Of a stretch of DNA of 42,924 nucleotides, positions 24,588 to 33,057 are shown one piece after another. The stretch comes from Treponema sp. Lineage in GTDB: Bacteria; Spirochaetota; Spirochaetia; Treponematales; Treponemataceae. The position numbers and the translations under genes are program-made. Position 1 is the first letter of the stretch, and each line of letters begins with the position of its first letter. The notes under the pieces were generated by a model. The model did no database searches, had not been told where the DNA came from, and worked only from the letters and a program-made list of their open reading frames with translations. Location: contig JAFOCI010000074.1 in NCBI GenBank assembly GCA_017381365.1, positions 1 through 42,924 on the forward strand, written 5' to 3'.

Positions 24588-26405
24588 ATGAGAAAAAATT
24601 TATTTATTTCATCAATTTTATTAGCTTTTGTTTTGGTTTCCGCCTTTTCAGAAATTGAAGATGTTGAATACGAAGAAAATTATGAATTTAATGAATTTGA
24701 ATTTGAGGAACAGGAAAAGATTTCTGAGGAAAATTTTGTGGATTATCAGCAAAATCCAGTTTTAGATAATGAAGAATTTGACGAAGACGCTGATGATAAT
24801 GTACTTTCTGATAACAGTTTTGAAAAAACAGAAAATACTTTGAATGAATCAGAAAAAGAAGTGCTAAGCAGTTCAGATGAAAATTCAGAAGAAAATATCA
24901 CTTTACAGGACGAAAATGTAGCCCCAGAAGAGCAGCTGATGACAGATGTCTTAAACAAAACTGATGAAATTGAAGATGGTAATGAACTTTCTGATAACAG
25001 TCTTGAAAATACAGAAAATACTTTGAATGAATCAGAAAAAGAAGTGCTAAGCAGTTCAGATGAAAATTCAGAAGAAAATAGCACCTTACAGGACGAAAAT
25101 GTAGCCCCAGAAGAGCTGCTGATGACAGATGTCTTGAACAGAACTGATGAAATTGAAGATGATAATGACGAGTATGACGATGATGAACTTGATGAAAATG
25201 GCAACAAAAAGCATAAATGGGTTAATTATCTAAAAAAGGTTAATCTTTTGCGAAAGCCTAAAAGAATTTTTGAAATTGGTTTTCAGGTGGATACCGGTGT
25301 TTCAAATAATTTTTTAAATGCAAAAGATTTTTTTGTTGAAGAAGTAGTTATTGATTTACCACAAATGTCTGAAGATGTTCCGAGTGATGGCTGGCAAATA
25401 GATTTTTTGTTCAATAATAATTTGTATGTTAATTTAAATCTTATAAACAACATGCAGTTTGGTGTAAATTTTGGTGTTGATGCATACGGGTTTGTGAATG
25501 TTTCAAAAAAATTATTTGATTATTTAGGAAAAGGGTTTAACTACTACGAAACTTTGCATGTTGGTGGAAATGCAGAGGGAGAATCTTTTTTCTATACCCA
25601 GGCAAAGATAGGATTTGATCTATTTGGATTTCATATTACGGCAAAACCAGCTCTTGTAAAGCCTCTCCTTAAGCTTGAAACGAATGATATGTATGGCGCA
25701 TACAAGAATGATTCTGATGGAAGTGTAATAGTTTCTGCAATTGCGGACATGACTGTATATGGCGGAACAAATCTTGAACCAATTTTTGAAGGAGATTCTA
25801 AAAATATTTCTATTGGTGAAGATATTTTCAAGAATTGTGGTTTTGACTTTGAAATTTGTGTTGAACATAGTTTTTTTAGTACTTTGCAATGTGGTGCATA
25901 TTTGCGAGTTCCAATGGTTCCTGGAAAATTTGGATATAAGTCGGATATTCTGATGAGTTTTGATTATCAGGTTGACGGATTAAAATATCTTATCAATCAG
26001 GAAGGAGAAGATCCTGATGTTAAAGATATTGAAAAAACTTATGGTTCAGCTTCCTTCAATGTTCATAGACCTTTCAAAACTGGAGTGGAAGTTGCCTGGC
26101 GACCTTTGGGTAACTGGTTTTCTTTGGGTGCTCTTGCAGGTTTAGGAATTAGACAGCCATATACTTCTGATGCTAAATATTTTGCGGAATATAATTTAAG
26201 TTGTGAAGCTACTTTGCTTAATATGCTTGGCGGATGGTTTTCTACTGGTTATTTTAATGAAATATTTAAGCATGAAGCCGGCATAATTATGAATTTCAGG
26301 TTTGTAGAACTTGATTTGGGGGTTTCTCTGCAAGGTTCTGATTTTAAGAGTTCATTCAAAGGTGCGGGTATTGGTGCTTTCGTAAATTTTGCTGTAGGTT
26401 TTTAG
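24588..26405 (+). CDS. Exported protein with acidic tandem repeats and a C-terminal barrel-like domain (605 aa)
   Basis: A signal peptide (LFISSILLAFVLVSAFS) is followed by an extremely acidic region (about 20-200, Glu/Asp/Asn/Ser) containing two 61-residue direct repeats, then a lysine patch (KHKWVNYLKKVNLLRKPKR) and a C-terminal about 390-aa domain of alternating aromatic/hydrophobic strands with glycine turns (FEIGFQVDTGVSNNF to GIGAFVNFAVGF). That domain ends in an aromatic residue, as outer-membrane barrels often do. AGGAG lies 6 nt before the ATG. It is probably an outer-membrane protein whose acidic part faces the periplasm or surface. The partner is likely the lipoprotein upstream. 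Confidence 0.65.
   Translation: MRKNLFISSILLAFVLVSAFSEIEDVEYEENYEFNEFEFEEQEKISEENFVDYQQNPVLDNEEFDEDADDNVLSDNSFEKTENTLNESEKEVLSSSDENSEENITLQDENVAPEEQLMTDVLNKTDEIEDGNELSDNSLENTENTLNESEKEVLSSSDENSEENSTLQDENVAPEELLMTDVLNRTDEIEDDNDEYDDDELDENGNKKHKWVNYLKKVNLLRKPKRIFEIGFQVDTGVSNNFLNAKDFFVEEVVIDLPQMSEDVPSDGWQIDFLFNNNLYVNLNLINNMQFGVNFGVDAYGFVNVSKKLFDYLGKGFNYYETLHVGGNAEGESFFYTQAKIGFDLFGFHITAKPALVKPLLKLETNDMYGAYKNDSDGSVIVSAIADMTVYGGTNLEPIFEGDSKNISIGEDIFKNCGFDFEICVEHSFFSTLQCGAYLRVPMVPGKFGYKSDILMSFDYQVDGLKYLINQEGEDPDVKDIEKTYGSASFNVHRPFKTGVEVAWRPLGNWFSLGALAGLGIRQPYTSDAKYFAEYNLSCEATLLNMLGGWFSTGYFNEIFKHEAGIIMNFRFVELDLGVSLQGSDFKSSFKGAGIGAFVNFAVGF
24804..25169 (+). repeat. 183-bp tandem direct repeat within the acidic region
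   Basis: Two in-frame copies with period 183 bp (61 codons), starting CTTTCTGATAACAG at 24804 and 24987. The protein copies differ at a few residues only (for example ENITLQ/ENSTLQ and EEQLM/EELLM), implying a recent duplication and potential for copy-number change. Confidence 0.85.
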
Positions 26406-26441
26406 AAAAATTATATTCTAATTTATTCAATTTTTGAATGT

Positions 26442-26470
26442 TTGACCATAAATCAACGTTATAGTATGAT
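26442..26470 (+). promoter_or_regulatory. Promoter of nfnAB
   Basis: TTGACC (26442-26447) and TATGAT (26465-26470) with a 17-bp spacer. The leader would be about 29 nt and includes AAGGA before the ATG at 26506. Confidence 0.65.
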
Positions 26471-26505
26471 AAAACTAATATTTGTTTATTTAAGGAAATA
26501 TTGGT

Positions 26506-27345
26506 ATGTTTAAAATCCTAGAAAAGAAAAAGTTGTCAGAAGCATCTGCAACTTGGTACATGAAGGTTGAGGCTCCTGAAATTGCCCGCAACCGTAAAGC
26601 CGGACAGTTCATTATTTTACAGGTGGACACAGATTTTGGCGAAAGAATTCCTCTTACAATTGCTGATGCTAATGCCGAAGAAGGCTGGATTGCTCTGGCT
26701 TTCCAGGCTGTAGGTGCAACATCTTATAAACTTTCACAGAAAAATGTTGGTGACGAACTTCCAGCATTGCTTGGACCACTTGGAAATCCTTCTGTAATAG
26801 AAAAGAAAGACGGCCCTGTTGTTGTAGTTGGTGGTGGTTTTGGTGTAGCCCCATGTTACCCAATCGTTCAGGCTCACAAAGCTGTTGGAAATAAAGTAAT
26901 CGTAGTAATTGCTGCCCGCACAAAGGATCTTTTGATCTACGTTGATGAAATGAAGGCAATTGCAGACGAAGTTATCATTATGACTGATGACGGTTCTGCT
27001 GGTCGTCAGGGTGTTTCTACTGTTCCTCTTAAGGAAATGTGTGAAAGTCAGTGTCCACCAGCAGAAGTAATTGCAATTGGACCTCCAATCATGATGAAGT
27101 TCTGTGCTCTTACAACAAAGCCTTATAATGTTCCTACAACAGTTTCTTTGAACACAATCATGATTGATGGAACTGGTATGTGTGGTGGTTGTCGTGTAAC
27201 TGTGGGTAACGAAATGAAGTTCGTTTGTGTAGACGGACCAGAATTCGATGCTCACCAGGTTGACTGGGATAACATGATGATGCGTATGAAGTCTTTCAAG
27301 GCTCGGGAAACAGAAGACTTCCATAAGTGTAAGATGGGGAACTAA
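26506..27345 (+). CDS. nfnA: NADH-dependent ferredoxin:NADP+ oxidoreductase subunit A (NfnA/SudB-like)
   Basis: This 279-aa FAD/NAD-binding protein has an N-terminal flavin-binding barrel (GQFIILQVDTDFGERIPLTIAD), an NAD-binding part with VVVVGGGFGVAPCYP (about 104-118) and a C-terminal [2Fe-2S] cysteine cluster (GTGMCGGCRV, then FVCVDGPEFDAHQVDW). It is followed 1 nt later by NfnB. The NfnAB complex couples NADH and reduced ferredoxin to NADP+ reduction (electron bifurcation/confurcation), supplying NADPH in anaerobes. PyrK- or SudB-type relatives are hard to tell apart, but the nfnB neighbour decides for Nfn/Sud. Confidence 0.88.
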   Translation: MFKILEKKKLSEASATWYMKVEAPEIARNRKAGQFIILQVDTDFGERIPLTIADANAEEGWIALAFQAVGATSYKLSQKNVGDELPALLGPLGNPSVIEKKDGPVVVVGGGFGVAPCYPIVQAHKAVGNKVIVVIAARTKDLLIYVDEMKAIADEVIIMTDDGSAGRQGVSTVPLKEMCESQCPPAEVIAIGPPIMMKFCALTTKPYNVPTTVSLNTIMIDGTGMCGGCRVTVGNEMKFVCVDGPEFDAHQVDWDNMMMRMKSFKARETEDFHKCKMGN

Positions 27346-27346
27346 G

Positions 27347-28831
27347 ATGGCTCACAAAACATTAGAAGAATTGAATCAGATTGCCAAAGATGAATTGGCA
27401 AAAATCGAAGGAAAGACTTTAAGTCCAAAAGATAGAATGGCAATCCCTCAGATGGAAATGCCTAGCCGTGAACCAGCAGAACGGGCTCGCCAGATGGCAG
27501 AAGTTGCTCTTGGTTATACAGAAGAACAGGCTGTAGTAGAAGCTAACCGCTGTCTTCAGTGCAAGAACCAGCCATGTATCAATGGTTGTCCTGTTGGAGT
27601 AAAAATCCCGCAGTTTATTGCTAAAATTGCAGAACGTGACTTTAAGGGTGCTGTTGATACAATCAAGGAAACTTCATTGCTTCCTGCAATCTGTGGTCGT
27701 GTTTGTCCACAGGAAAAACAGTGTCAGGGTATGTGTACAGTTGGAAAAACTTACAAATCTGCTGAAAAAGCTGTTTCTATCGGCCGCCTTGAAAGATTTG
27801 TTGCTGACTGGGAACGTGAAAACAATAAAGTAACAATGCCACAGATTGCTCCTGCAACTGGAAAAAAGGTTGCTGTAATTGGAGCAGGTCCTGCTGGTCT
27901 TACAGTTGCTGCCGACTGTGCCCGCGCTGGTCATGAAGTTACAGTATTTGAAGCTTTCCACAAAGCCGGTGGCGTTATGATGTACGGTATTCCAGAATTC
28001 CGTCTTCCAAAAGCTATCGTTCAGAATGAAATCGACAACCTTAAGAAAATGGGTGTTAAGTTCGAAATGAACTTCCTTGTTGGCCGTACAGATACTTTGG
28101 ATCAGCTTCTTGAAGAAAAAGGATTTGATGCAGCATTCGTTGGAACTGGTGCCGGACTTCCTAAGTTCATGCGCATTCCTGGCGAAAACCTTATTGGTGT
28201 ATTCTCTGCAAATGAATACCTTACACGCGCTAACCTTATGAAGGGTTACGATAAAGAACATGCCGCTACTCCAATCTATGAAGCTAAGCACGTAGTAGTT
28301 TGTGGTGCCGGAAACGTTGCTATGGATGCAGCCCGCATGGCATTCCGCCTGGGTGCAGAAAAGGTTGATATCGTTTACCGCCGTACAAGAGCCGAAATGC
28401 CTGCTCGTCTTGAAGAAATTGCTCACGCAGAAGAAGAAGGCGTAAACTTCAGATTCCTTGAAAACCCGGTTGAAGTTCTTGGAAACGAAGAAGGAAAAGT
28501 TGTTGGTGTTAAAGTTCAGTCTTACGAACTTGGTGAACCAGATGCTTCTGGCCGCCGCTCACCAGTTGCAATTCCTGGTTCAGAACACGATATCGAATGT
28601 GACGCAATGATTGTTGCTCTTGGTAACGGTTCAAACCCTCTCCTTGTAAAGACTACACCAGGTCTTAATCAGGATGCAAAGGGTCATATCACAGTTGATG
28701 AAAACCAGTCTACAAGCAAAACAAAAGTCTGGGCCGGTGGAGATATAGTTCTAGGTGCTGCAACAGTTATTTTAGCAATGGGCGAGGGCCGTAAAGCAGC
28801 AGCAGCTATGAATGAATACCTGGCAAAGTAA
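27347..28831 (+). CDS. nfnB: NfnB/GltA-type NADPH oxidoreductase subunit
   Basis: The 494-aa product is the GltD-like partner of NfnA. The N-terminus has cysteines for two [4Fe-4S] clusters (CLQCKNQPCINGCPVG about 69-84; CGRVCPQEKQCQGMC about 115-129), followed by FAD-binding AVIGAGPAGLTVA (about 176) and a second Rossmann site VVCGAGNVAMDAAR (about 318) for NADPH. The conserved end GGDIVLGAATVILAMGEGRK is intact. GGGGA lies 6 nt before the ATG inside the end of nfnA. Its final 17 codons are repeated twice more downstream; the present copy is the one in frame. GltD of glutamate synthase is the alternative, but no large subunit is present. Confidence 0.9.
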   Translation: MAHKTLEELNQIAKDELAKIEGKTLSPKDRMAIPQMEMPSREPAERARQMAEVALGYTEEQAVVEANRCLQCKNQPCINGCPVGVKIPQFIAKIAERDFKGAVDTIKETSLLPAICGRVCPQEKQCQGMCTVGKTYKSAEKAVSIGRLERFVADWERENNKVTMPQIAPATGKKVAVIGAGPAGLTVAADCARAGHEVTVFEAFHKAGGVMMYGIPEFRLPKAIVQNEIDNLKKMGVKFEMNFLVGRTDTLDQLLEEKGFDAAFVGTGAGLPKFMRIPGENLIGVFSANEYLTRANLMKGYDKEHAATPIYEAKHVVVCGAGNVAMDAARMAFRLGAEKVDIVYRRTRAEMPARLEEIAHAEEEGVNFRFLENPVEVLGNEEGKVVGVKVQSYELGEPDASGRRSPVAIPGSEHDIECDAMIVALGNGSNPLLVKTTPGLNQDAKGHITVDENQSTSKTKVWAGGDIVLGAATVILAMGEGRKAAAAMNEYLAK

Positions 28832-29252
28832 AAAAAACTGTAGTTTGCAAAAACGTTGCCCATTGCGGTGTCAAGTTTCAGCTGAAAGCTGAAACTTGAG
28901 TTTTGGCGCGAAGCGACAAATACCAATGGGAGAGGGCCGTAAAGCAGCAGCAGCTATGAATGAATACCTGGCAAAGTAAAAAAAAACTTCGTTTGCAAAA
29001 TAGTGCCTATTGCGGTGTCAAGTTTCAGCTGAAAGCTGAAACTTGAGTTTTGGCGCGAAGCGACAAAAACCGAAGCCACTGAAAAAGTCCCTATCACTGC
29101 TTTTTTATCCATATTTAGTGTTACTTTATTCAAAAACTATCGAAAAAGAACACTAAAAATTTTAAGATCAGAGGTTTTTCAGTGGCCTCCAAAAACCAAT
29201 GGGCGAAGGCAGAAAAGCTGCTGCCGCTATGAATGAATACCTGGCAAAGTAA
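28778..29252 (+). repeat. Three copies of the nfnB 3' end in tandem
   Basis: The 54-bp end of nfnB (MGEGRKAAAAMNEYLAK plus stop) occurs at 28778-28831 (real gene end), 28926-28979 and 29199-29252. The 94-bp spacer between copies 1 and 2 recurs after copy 2, with a 26-bp stem (28871-28899, again 29018-29046) and GGCGCGAAGCGACAAA; unit length is 148 bp. Copies 1 and 2 differ at one synonymous site; copy 3 differs from copy 1 at five synonymous sites confined to the first nine codons, and is then identical through 21 nt beyond the stop. Each spacer carries CCCATTG or CCTATTG, nearly inverse to the CAATGGG at each unit start. No gene fits in 28832-29482. Confidence 0.9.
29072..29189. mobile_element. 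118-bp MITE-like insertion with 8-bp target duplication
   Basis: Terminal inverted repeats GA(A/G)GCCACTGAAAAA end a 118-bp A/T-rich non-coding segment. It is flanked by direct CAAAAACC copies (29064-29071 and 29190-29197). Removing it restores a repeat unit of about 148 bp like the first. No second copy is seen in the window; the transposase family is not identifiable. Confidence 0.75.
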
Positions 29253-29284
29253 AAAAAACTGTAGTTTGCAAAAACATATTTTAG

Positions 29285-29319
29285 AAAGTGCCTTTCGGGA
29301 ACGGGAGGCGCTTTTTTTT
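29285..29319 (+). terminator. Probable original terminator of nfnAB
   Basis: AAAGTGCCT pairs with AGGCGCTTT (one G-U pair) around a 12-nt loop followed by eight T-residues. It lies behind the third copy of the nfnB end. The fragments GTTGCCC and TAGTGCC behind copies 1 and 2 look like partial versions of its start. Confidence 0.75.
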
Positions 29320-29445
29320 GGGGAAAGGCTGCGCCAAGCATGGAAGGGTTGCCGCAGGCAAGGCGGAGCGGAACGAAGTGGAGCGGAGACCAAGCGTTAG
29401 CGGGCCCTGGAACGCGGCTCGCAAAACAGTTTGCGCCCAAAAGAA
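29320..29445. other. GC-rich island behind the nfnB repeats
   Basis: About 125 bp of clearly higher GC content than the surroundings, with small palindromes (TTGCC-GCA-GGCAA) and the word GGAACGAAGTGGAGCGG. It shares AACGAAGTG and GC-rich style with 40571-40660. It encodes nothing I can support. Confidence 0.4.
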
Positions 29446-29482
29446 TAATTAAAAAAAAATCAAAAAAAGCCGATAATATAGT

Positions 29483-30361
29483 ATGTCAAAAGAAAAAAAT
29501 AATAAAAAAATAAATACAGGTCTCTATTTATCAATATTTTTTGTTTGTGTAATTTTTATAATAATGTTGTTTTTTGTAAAAAAGGATAATATTGTTTCTA
29601 ATCTGAAAAAAACTAATTTCTTTGAAAGGGTTGGGGTTTCGACACCAGAATTTGTTCAAAAACATCAGGAAAAAAATCCAAAGCCTGTTGTTGAAGAAGA
29701 GTACGAATTTGATTTGATGGGTGGTGATACAAAAACTACGGTTACAAAGGTTGAGCCTGTTAAATCTGCTGAGCCTGCAAAGGAAGAAATTAAGGTTGAG
29801 GCTGATAATTCAATAGAAAAGGAAATTTTGCAGGCTGTAAAAGCTGGGGAATCTGTAAAAACTGAGAATTTTGCTGAAAAGACTCCAACTGCTGTAAAAA
29901 CTGTTGATGCTGATAAAAGTACAAAAGTTGCAACTGCTGTTCCTCAAACTAGAAATACAAATCTTTGTTTTGTTGTTATTGATTCTGACGGAAAAGTGAA
30001 TCGAAAAATAGTAACAAGGGCGTTGCCAAAGAGCGATTCTCCGCTTACTGATGCTATTAAAGCGTTGTTGGCTGGTCCGCTGCCAGGTGAAGGTAACTGC
30101 CGCTCGTTGATTCCGTCTGGAACACGTTTGATTGGCGCTTCTGTAAAAAATGGAGTTGCAACTCTTAATTTCAATGAAAATTTTGAATTCAATTCTGTTG
30201 GTGTAGAGGGATGTATTGCACAGCTTATGCAGATTGTGTACACTGCGACTGATTTTTCTACTGTAAAAAGCGTCCAGTTTCTTGTTGAAGGGGAAAAGAA
30301 AGAATATCTTGGAACTGAAGGGCAGTGGATTGGTAGTCCGCTTTCCAGAAATAATTTTTAA
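29483..30361 (+). CDS. Membrane-anchored GerMN domain protein
   Basis: The 292-aa protein has a short basic N-terminus, one membrane helix (about 13-32), a long Pro/Lys/Glu/Val-rich spacer (about 60-150) and a C-terminal GerMN domain (about 158-285) with SPLTDAIKALLAGPLPGE, SLIPSGTRLIGASVKNGVATLNFNENF and QLMQIVYTATDF, the typical repeated-motif pattern. GerMN modules occur in exported envelope proteins and are thought to bind cell-wall or other ligands. The ATG follows GATAATATAGT with no Shine-Dalgarno; a leaderless mRNA is likely. Confidence 0.85.
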   Translation: MSKEKNNKKINTGLYLSIFFVCVIFIIMLFFVKKDNIVSNLKKTNFFERVGVSTPEFVQKHQEKNPKPVVEEEYEFDLMGGDTKTTVTKVEPVKSAEPAKEEIKVEADNSIEKEILQAVKAGESVKTENFAEKTPTAVKTVDADKSTKVATAVPQTRNTNLCFVVIDSDGKVNRKIVTRALPKSDSPLTDAIKALLAGPLPGEGNCRSLIPSGTRLIGASVKNGVATLNFNENFEFNSVGVEGCIAQLMQIVYTATDFSTVKSVQFLVEGEKKEYLGTEGQWIGSPLSRNNF

Positions 30362-30396
30362 CGTCGGTTTATTCGTGGGACGGTGGTTCGTTTATT

Positions 30397-31947
30397 CTAA
30401 TTTGAATCTAACAGCATATTTTCAAAGCTTTTTTGAAGTGCTTTTTGAGAATTTGATTCATTGTGCATTACAAGAGAATAGCCAAGAGAACAGGTTAATG
30501 GTTCAATGCGATTTTTTGAAAAGGATTTACAGTCTTTTTTTATTGTTTTAAAGAAATCTGAAATCAAATCTTTTTGATTTATTGAAGCAATAAGTGCAAA
30601 GGTTGAACCGGTTAATCTGAACAATTCCTTTTCTGTTTCTTTTTGAATATCATTTATTGTAATTGAACTTTTTAAGATGTTAGCAAAATTCATAATGTAC
30701 AAATCGGTTTTTTTGAGTCCGATTACTTTGTTAAGATAATCAAGATTATTGATTTTTGCGGTAATTAAAATCAGCGGTTCTTCATGAGAATTTACGTGAT
30801 TTACAAAAATCCTTTCAAATTCTTTTTGATTTTTGCAGCCTGTAAGCTCATCAGTAAAATATTTGTATTTTAAATTACCTATGGCGGTTGAAAAGAAATT
30901 CATTTTTATTATTGAAATATAATAACCTGTTTCATTTTTTAGGAATGAAAGAATCGGAATTTTTTTGCATAAATATAATTGCTTATCATGAATATTTGAG
31001 ATATAGAATTCTGTCTGGTAAAAAAAATCGCTGGATGTACCTAGCTGAAGAAATTGACTTTCGGAAAAAATTTCTTTTATGGTTGTTTCTGAGGTGATTT
31101 TAATATTGTATTGCGAAAAGAATTTCTGAGCTTCATTGTTGGCATCAAGAAACAAATTGTTAGTTGAAAAAATTATTACGGGGAATTCGCAAGTGTAATA
31201 GAACTGTTCAAATGAAAGTCTTAGATTTCGTTCTTTTGTGTGGAAATACAATGTTACGAATGTAATTGTAGACAATGAAAGAATAGAAAGGGAAGAAATA
31301 TAATCTGGTATTAAAATTGCTCTTTTTGAATGAAAATTTTCAATAAAGAATTTGTAGGAACTTATTATTAAGAAAAATAAAAATGTACATGAATACAAAA
31401 TAGTCAGATACTTTCGTTTTGATAAATATTTAGAAACTGTTTTTGAAACTTTAATTATAGAATAAAATATTACGATGTAGCAAAATGCACAATGAAAATA
31501 ATAGTATGGTCTTTTTGGAAAGCTGTATGCAGGATATTTAATGTCTGGAAGTATTTCCGGGGGAATTAAAAAAAGATGCTTTGTAGTGAAAAACTCGTAA
31601 AAAAAAGAAATTATGATTGTTAAGAATGGAACGGCAAAAATTTTGCAATTAATTTTTTTTGAAAAAAAATTATTCTTGTTTAATATTCTGTTTGTGAATA
31701 CAAATAACGAACAAATTGCAAATTCCGCACAAATGTAAATAAACGTTTGTAATAAAGAAAGCTCATTTGTGTCTTTTAGAAAAAATTGAAAAATGTCTGA
31801 AAAAGTCCATAATCCAATAGAAAATTCTCCAATACCGCAGAAAAAACCGGCGGAATTTTTTATTGTTGTTCTAACAAACAAACTTCCGTAAAAAAAACAG
31901 AGAAAAGTAATCAGTAATTTTAAAATAATGCTTGTAGTATCAATCAT
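30397..31947 (-). CDS. 7TM sensor with PAS-like and degenerate GGDEF domains
   Basis: The 516-aa protein has an N-terminal block of about seven or eight membrane helices (1-240; resembling the histidine-kinase N-terminal 7TM type), a PAS-like region (about 245-350, FPVIIFSTNNLFLDANNEAQ) and a GGDEF-like domain beginning YFTDELTGCKNQKEF. Where the catalytic RxGGDEF should be it reads LFRLTGSTFALIAS, so it should not make cyclic di-GMP; a degenerate domain may bind GTP or act by protein contacts. It overlaps the exported-protein gene upstream by 8 bp. It is an unusual combination of sensor and inactive output. Confidence 0.75.
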   Translation of the reverse strand: MIDTTSIILKLLITFLCFFYGSLFVRTTIKNSAGFFCGIGEFSIGLWTFSDIFQFFLKDTNELSLLQTFIYICAEFAICSLFVFTNRILNKNNFFSKKINCKIFAVPFLTIIISFFYEFFTTKHLFLIPPEILPDIKYPAYSFPKRPYYYFHCAFCYIVIFYSIIKVSKTVSKYLSKRKYLTILYSCTFLFFLIISSYKFFIENFHSKRAILIPDYISSLSILSLSTITFVTLYFHTKERNLRLSFEQFYYTCEFPVIIFSTNNLFLDANNEAQKFFSQYNIKITSETTIKEIFSESQFLQLGTSSDFFYQTEFYISNIHDKQLYLCKKIPILSFLKNETGYYISIIKMNFFSTAIGNLKYKYFTDELTGCKNQKEFERIFVNHVNSHEEPLILITAKINNLDYLNKVIGLKKTDLYIMNFANILKSSITINDIQKETEKELFRLTGSTFALIASINQKDLISDFFKTIKKDCKSFSKNRIEPLTCSLGYSLVMHNESNSQKALQKSFENMLLDSN

Positions 31948-32986
31948 TTTTTTCTGAATTTTTGTTTATGATATTTATATAATATTTGCGATTTTTTTCA
32001 AAAATGCTGTAATAAACTGTCATAGTAACAAAATCATAGTAAGAATTGTTCTTCATTGCAATTTTATAGTTCCTGCTTAAATTCTTTGTTGATGGCTGAT
32101 AATAAAGTCCGTTGATTTTAATTTTTCCGTTTTCTTCTGTAATTTCAGTTAAATTCCAATTGAGATAAGAATCTTCTGTACTTAACAAAAGCTGGCGGAT
32201 TAAAAAATCTATTGGTGCATGAGGAATTGTACTTACAGAAATCAACGCAGCATCTCCCTGCATGAATACGTTATCCATAGATTGTGTCCAGCTGGAATCA
32301 AGAAGTATATTTTTGCCGTCTTCTGTTTTAAATGTAAGTGGAGTAAGTTTTTTGCTCTTTGGCATTTTATGTGCAGCATCCTGAAGTTTTTCTGGAAAAC
32401 CTTTGAATTTTTCAAAGGTTTTGTCAGTTGCAGAAGTGAGCTGTCCTGCTGTTACGATGAAAAATTCTGGAGCTGATTCATCGGAAAATACCTGCTTAAT
32501 GTTGAACAAAGGAACTATTGCATCGTATTCAACTGTGACAAAACCACCGAACTGACCAAAATATTCGTCGTTGCGAACAATTCGTTTGTTTTCTGAGAGT
32601 GCACCGATTTTTTTCCGGCGGGCGCTAAGTTCGTAAATCATATCATGAAGATAATTTATGATTTCTGCTTCTTCTGGAGTGAAGCCGGACATTATTTTTT
32701 CACCGGTAAGTTCCATGTGGTCAGCTTTCGGGTCGATTGTAAAATAAATTTCTACATCAGTTTCCGGCTTTTTTTCTTTTGCGTCAAATGGTGCGTAGTA
32801 GCGGGCTGCAAAAGTTTTTTCGTCAAACTGGAGCAGTCCAAAATATGATTTTCGCTGAAAAGTTTTATCTTCGTAATAAACATATTGGCCTGGTAACTCC
32901 TGAATGTATGGAGGAAAACCTGGGAGTGAGAAAAGTGATGAAACTGATAAAAATAAAGCTGTTAGTAATGTAATTAGTTTTTTCAT
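31940..32986 (-). CDS. Exported protein of unknown function (348 aa)
   Basis: A clear signal peptide (LITLLTALFLSVSSLFS) precedes a 325-aa mature protein with mixed alpha/beta character, including a lysine-rich helix (KGFPEKLQDAAHKMPKSKK) and aromatic beta strands (GQFGGFVTVEYDAIVPLF). No motif is recognised. It lies upstream of, and overlaps, the 7TM/GGDEF-like gene, so a periplasmic ligand-binding or accessory role for that sensor is possible. Confidence 0.7.
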   Translation of the reverse strand: MKKLITLLTALFLSVSSLFSLPGFPPYIQELPGQYVYYEDKTFQRKSYFGLLQFDEKTFAARYYAPFDAKEKKPETDVEIYFTIDPKADHMELTGEKIMSGFTPEEAEIINYLHDMIYELSARRKKIGALSENKRIVRNDEYFGQFGGFVTVEYDAIVPLFNIKQVFSDESAPEFFIVTAGQLTSATDKTFEKFKGFPEKLQDAAHKMPKSKKLTPLTFKTEDGKNILLDSSWTQSMDNVFMQGDAALISVSTIPHAPIDFLIRQLLLSTEDSYLNWNLTEITEENGKIKINGLYYQPSTKNLSRNYKIAMKNNSYYDFVTMTVYYSIFEKNRKYYINIINKNSEKND

Positions 32987-33004
32987 AGAATACGGTTAAA
33001 GTAT

Positions 33005-33050
33005 AAAACGCGGCGATATGAACCTTTTGACTGGCTGATCACCGCGTTTT
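33005..33050. terminator. Terminator of proS
   Basis: AAAACGCGG and CCGCGTTTT, extended by GAT/ATC across a one-base mismatch, form a stem on both strands with a 20-nt loop. It sits 8 bp beyond the proS stop and before the promoter of the exported-protein gene. Confidence 0.7.
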
Positions 33051-33057
33051 TAATGTT

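Noticed and set aside
28871..28899. Hairpins in the nfnB spacer as a CRISPR-like array
   Set aside because: Only two units, very long units, and each carries a gene end; no repeat-spacer pattern or cas genes.
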